The notes below the pieces were generated by a model, which worked only from the letters and a program-made list of their open reading frames with translations, had not been told where the DNA came from and made no database searches. Positions 44,795-46,408 of a stretch of DNA of 46,408 nucleotides are shown here, in pieces (position 1 is the first letter of the stretch; each line of letters starts with the position of its first letter). Source of the stretch: Gammaproteobacteria bacterium (GTDB lineage: Bacteria; Pseudomonadota; Gammaproteobacteria; Chromatiales; Chromatiaceae); contig JAAELC010000664.1 of assembly GCA_024227135.1 (NCBI GenBank), forward strand, positions 1 to 46,408. The letters are read 5' to 3'. A program made the position numbers and the translations under genes.

Positions 44795-45666
44795 AATACT
44801 CCTGGCAGTTAATCAAGCTGCTGCACTATTAATTCTAGCTGCGAACCGGCACTTCAAACCTGCACAGATAGTAAAAAACTGTATTGAGACAGATAGGAGT
44901 CAATAATTTTCAAGGTATCTACCCATCCTTCATGGGGGTATTCTCCGGGGGGTGAGCAGTTACTTTTCAAGAAGACAAAGGGACTTCATCACAAACCCTC
45001 CTACTGGCCTTTAGTTAAAAGTCGAGTGGACAAAAGATCTGAGTCGTCAGAGCAGCCGGAACCTGATCACAACGTCGACGGGTGCAGTGTCAACCAGGTA
45101 CTGACCACAGGAAGCAGGGAGTTATCCTTTCCGATTCAGCCACCGTAGAATGACTGCGAAAAGGGGAAGGTTTGCTTTGGGGTGTATCTGATACTTCGGG
45201 TAATACGACTACGGGTCAATCTTATGACTTGAGGATCGACGCAATGGTCTTAATATACGCTTGCTGAACAGCCTGGGGCTGGCGACTCACAAAAAGTGGG
45301 TGGTGCTGGAAATGAATCGTGAATGTTTTCCCGTTTATCACTACGCTTTTTGAACCGGGTGAGCCCACTGAACTATCAAAACAGGCCCATGCTTCTTTCC
45401 CAAGGCATAGTCGTCAAGAAGACCTGATGATGTGATTCGTCAGACTCAACGGATCATTGTCTGTAGTATCTGCAAGAAGAACCACTGTGAGTAAGAACCA
45501 GTAATACCTGCCCCGGCGAACCCCCGTTGCACGAAACGCGGTCCGTTTCCAGCGCACATCAACATTTCGTTTATCGCACCAGGTATCGCCGATACGACAA
45601 ATACAAAGGACGGAGATCCCAGGTACTATGCACTGCACTCAGTACATAGTACCCGGAATTCCCCCC
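44795..45666. other. Gap of about 870 bases without a convincing gene
   Basis: No frame shows a recognisable protein. The half copy GGGGGGTGAGCAGTTAC at about 44946-44962 matches the end of the palindromic element at 752-897. A 41-codon open frame at 45228-45353 (NGLNIRLLNSLGLATHKKW...) reads like protein but has no start and could be a remnant. A 74-codon minus frame (45414-45638) is Arg/Cys-rich and uncalled. The palindrome at 45622-45653 lies at the right side. Confidence 0.4.
45622..45653. repeat. Nine-base inverted repeat
   Basis: GGTACTATG at 45622-45630 and CATAGTACC at 45645-45653 are perfect inverted repeats around a 14-base loop, 14 bases beyond the stop codon of the minus-strand gene at 45667. 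There is no T run in either direction. It could be a transcript-end hairpin or a protein site. Confidence 0.45.
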
Positions 45667-46256
45667 CTACCAGACACCGAGTATCCATCCCTCCAGTTGG
45701 GCCTGTTTTCGCTCCGGAAGCGTCAGTGGCGGCGAAAAATAGCGCATAAGTGTATTTCTGCGATCAGATGCCTGCAACCAGGCACTGATTGACCAGGCAT
45801 CATGCTCATCCGGGCTTCGATCTTCCCGGGAAAACCGCCGCTTATACAGAGCGGGATAAGCCTCAGCAATCACCGACTTGCCATCTGGTATCTCAAAACC
45901 GTCAAATGGCCAGAAATGAACCTTCCTCTTATGCCTCAGTATTTCCCGCAACCACAACAACCAAGGCAGTCCGGAATGTGTGGACTTGCCACCGAACCCC
46001 GGACATCGAACTGAAAAACGCTTCTGGCGGTGGCTGTCCACTGCTCGCAAAATCGCAACTCACTGGCATCACCGATGCGTTGATTGCCACTGCGAACCTG
46101 GTCGACATAGGTACTGGGGCCGCCTGTCGGCCAGTGCTCAAGAAATTCGTCCAGAAACTCTTCCCAATTGGACAGTCCGTATCGGGCCATATAACTCACC
46201 GGAAAAGAAAAACCGTGATCGATACCGATAATCACGGAATCCTCTGTTTCAAGCAA
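45667..46256 (-). pseudogene. Frameshifted conserved hypothetical gene
   Basis: The N-terminal frame reads SVIIGIDHGFSFPVSYMARY, NWEEFLDEFLEHWP and ends in FDVRGSVA; the continuation KSTHSGLPWLLWLREILRHK, FWPFDGFEIPDGKSVIAEAY and AWLQASDRRNTLMRYFSPPL, AQLEGWILGVW is in another frame. Adding one A on the coding strand at about 45986 restores GSVAKSTHSGLPWL, so a single base is missing. I recall the GIDHGFSFP / WPFDGW / GWILGV pattern from an uncharacterised bacterial family; the GIDH start recalls an RNase H-like fold, which is only inference. The open frame extends upstream to about 46304 without a clear start. A sequencing error is possible. Confidence 0.6.
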
Positions 46257-46408
46257 TCGCCGACAGTATTGCGCAGTCTCGAGGCGCCCCCCGGATGACC
46301 CATGGGTTCACTATCCGAAGAAGCTGATACGATGCCGCCATGCGGACATCCCATGCGAGAGGTTGGATCTACCCCATGAGGTGAAAACTCCGGAAAACTA
46401 AAGCGGGC

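Noticed and set aside
43490-46408. DGR template repeat or reverse transcriptase after the nSTAND gene
   Set aside because: I looked for a second RGGSW-like block and for a YxDD reverse transcriptase in all frames here and found neither.

Overview
The window is a stretch of gammaproteobacterial chromosome. Housekeeping proteins (ProS, FabA, DnaG, RpoD, TsaD, PlsY, FolB/FolK) are of gammaproteobacterial type, and the rpsU-yqeY-dnaG-rpoD block followed by a CAU tRNA matches the order in that class. A TRAP carboxylate transporter with a TatT lipoprotein, a sucrose-synthesis operon and a CHASE2 two-component system suggest an environmental, possibly marine or sulfur-oxidizing (Chromatiales-like) bacterium. 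The class is well supported; anything narrower is a guess.

Layout. 1-900: an imperfect palindromic element at the very edge, a DUF4124 protein and a second MITE-like palindrome. 1.0-10.6 kb: proS, fabA, cpdA, sfsA (minus), fur, a DUF1820 gene, a DksA-like zinc-finger gene, then TatT-DctP-DctQ-DctM. 10.6-14.6 kb (minus): CHASE2 histidine kinase and an OmpR-type response regulator. 15.0-17.2 kb: a YegP-like protein and a lipoprotein made of about 14 tandem repeats of 22-23 residues with a C-terminal peptidoglycan-binding domain. 17.3-22.0 kb: marC (minus), then sucrose-phosphate synthase, sucrose-phosphate phosphatase and a PfkB sugar kinase. 22.0-28.6 kb: a small unknown gene, an alpha/beta hydrolase, a MidA-type methyltransferase, a pteridine reductase, folK/folB, plsY and tsaD. 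28.6-33.4 kb: the macromolecular-synthesis genes and the tRNA.

From 33.4 kb the window is accessory. A tyrosine integrase lies directly after the tRNA, followed by a vapBC toxin-antitoxin pair, an HTH gene, a broken replication-type HTH gene, a palindrome/iteron-like cluster and a plasmid-type gene fragment fused to a truncated subtilisin-like peptidase. This looks like a decayed integrative element. Beyond it lie a small acidic protein, a DUF2238 membrane protein and a VOC protein.

The most interesting gene is at 40598-43486. It encodes a 962-residue protein with a DUF4062-like N-terminus, an nSTAND1-type NTPase, one membrane segment and a C-terminal FGE-sulfatase/C-type-lectin-fold domain. 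The last 40 residues look like a diversity-generating-retroelement variable region. It resembles a conflict (immune-type) effector or sensor whose ligand-binding face could be diversified. No reverse transcriptase or template repeat is visible in the window. After it come a decayed TPR/retropepsin-like gene, a small lipoprotein, about 870 bases without a convincing gene, and a frameshifted conserved unknown gene at the right edge.
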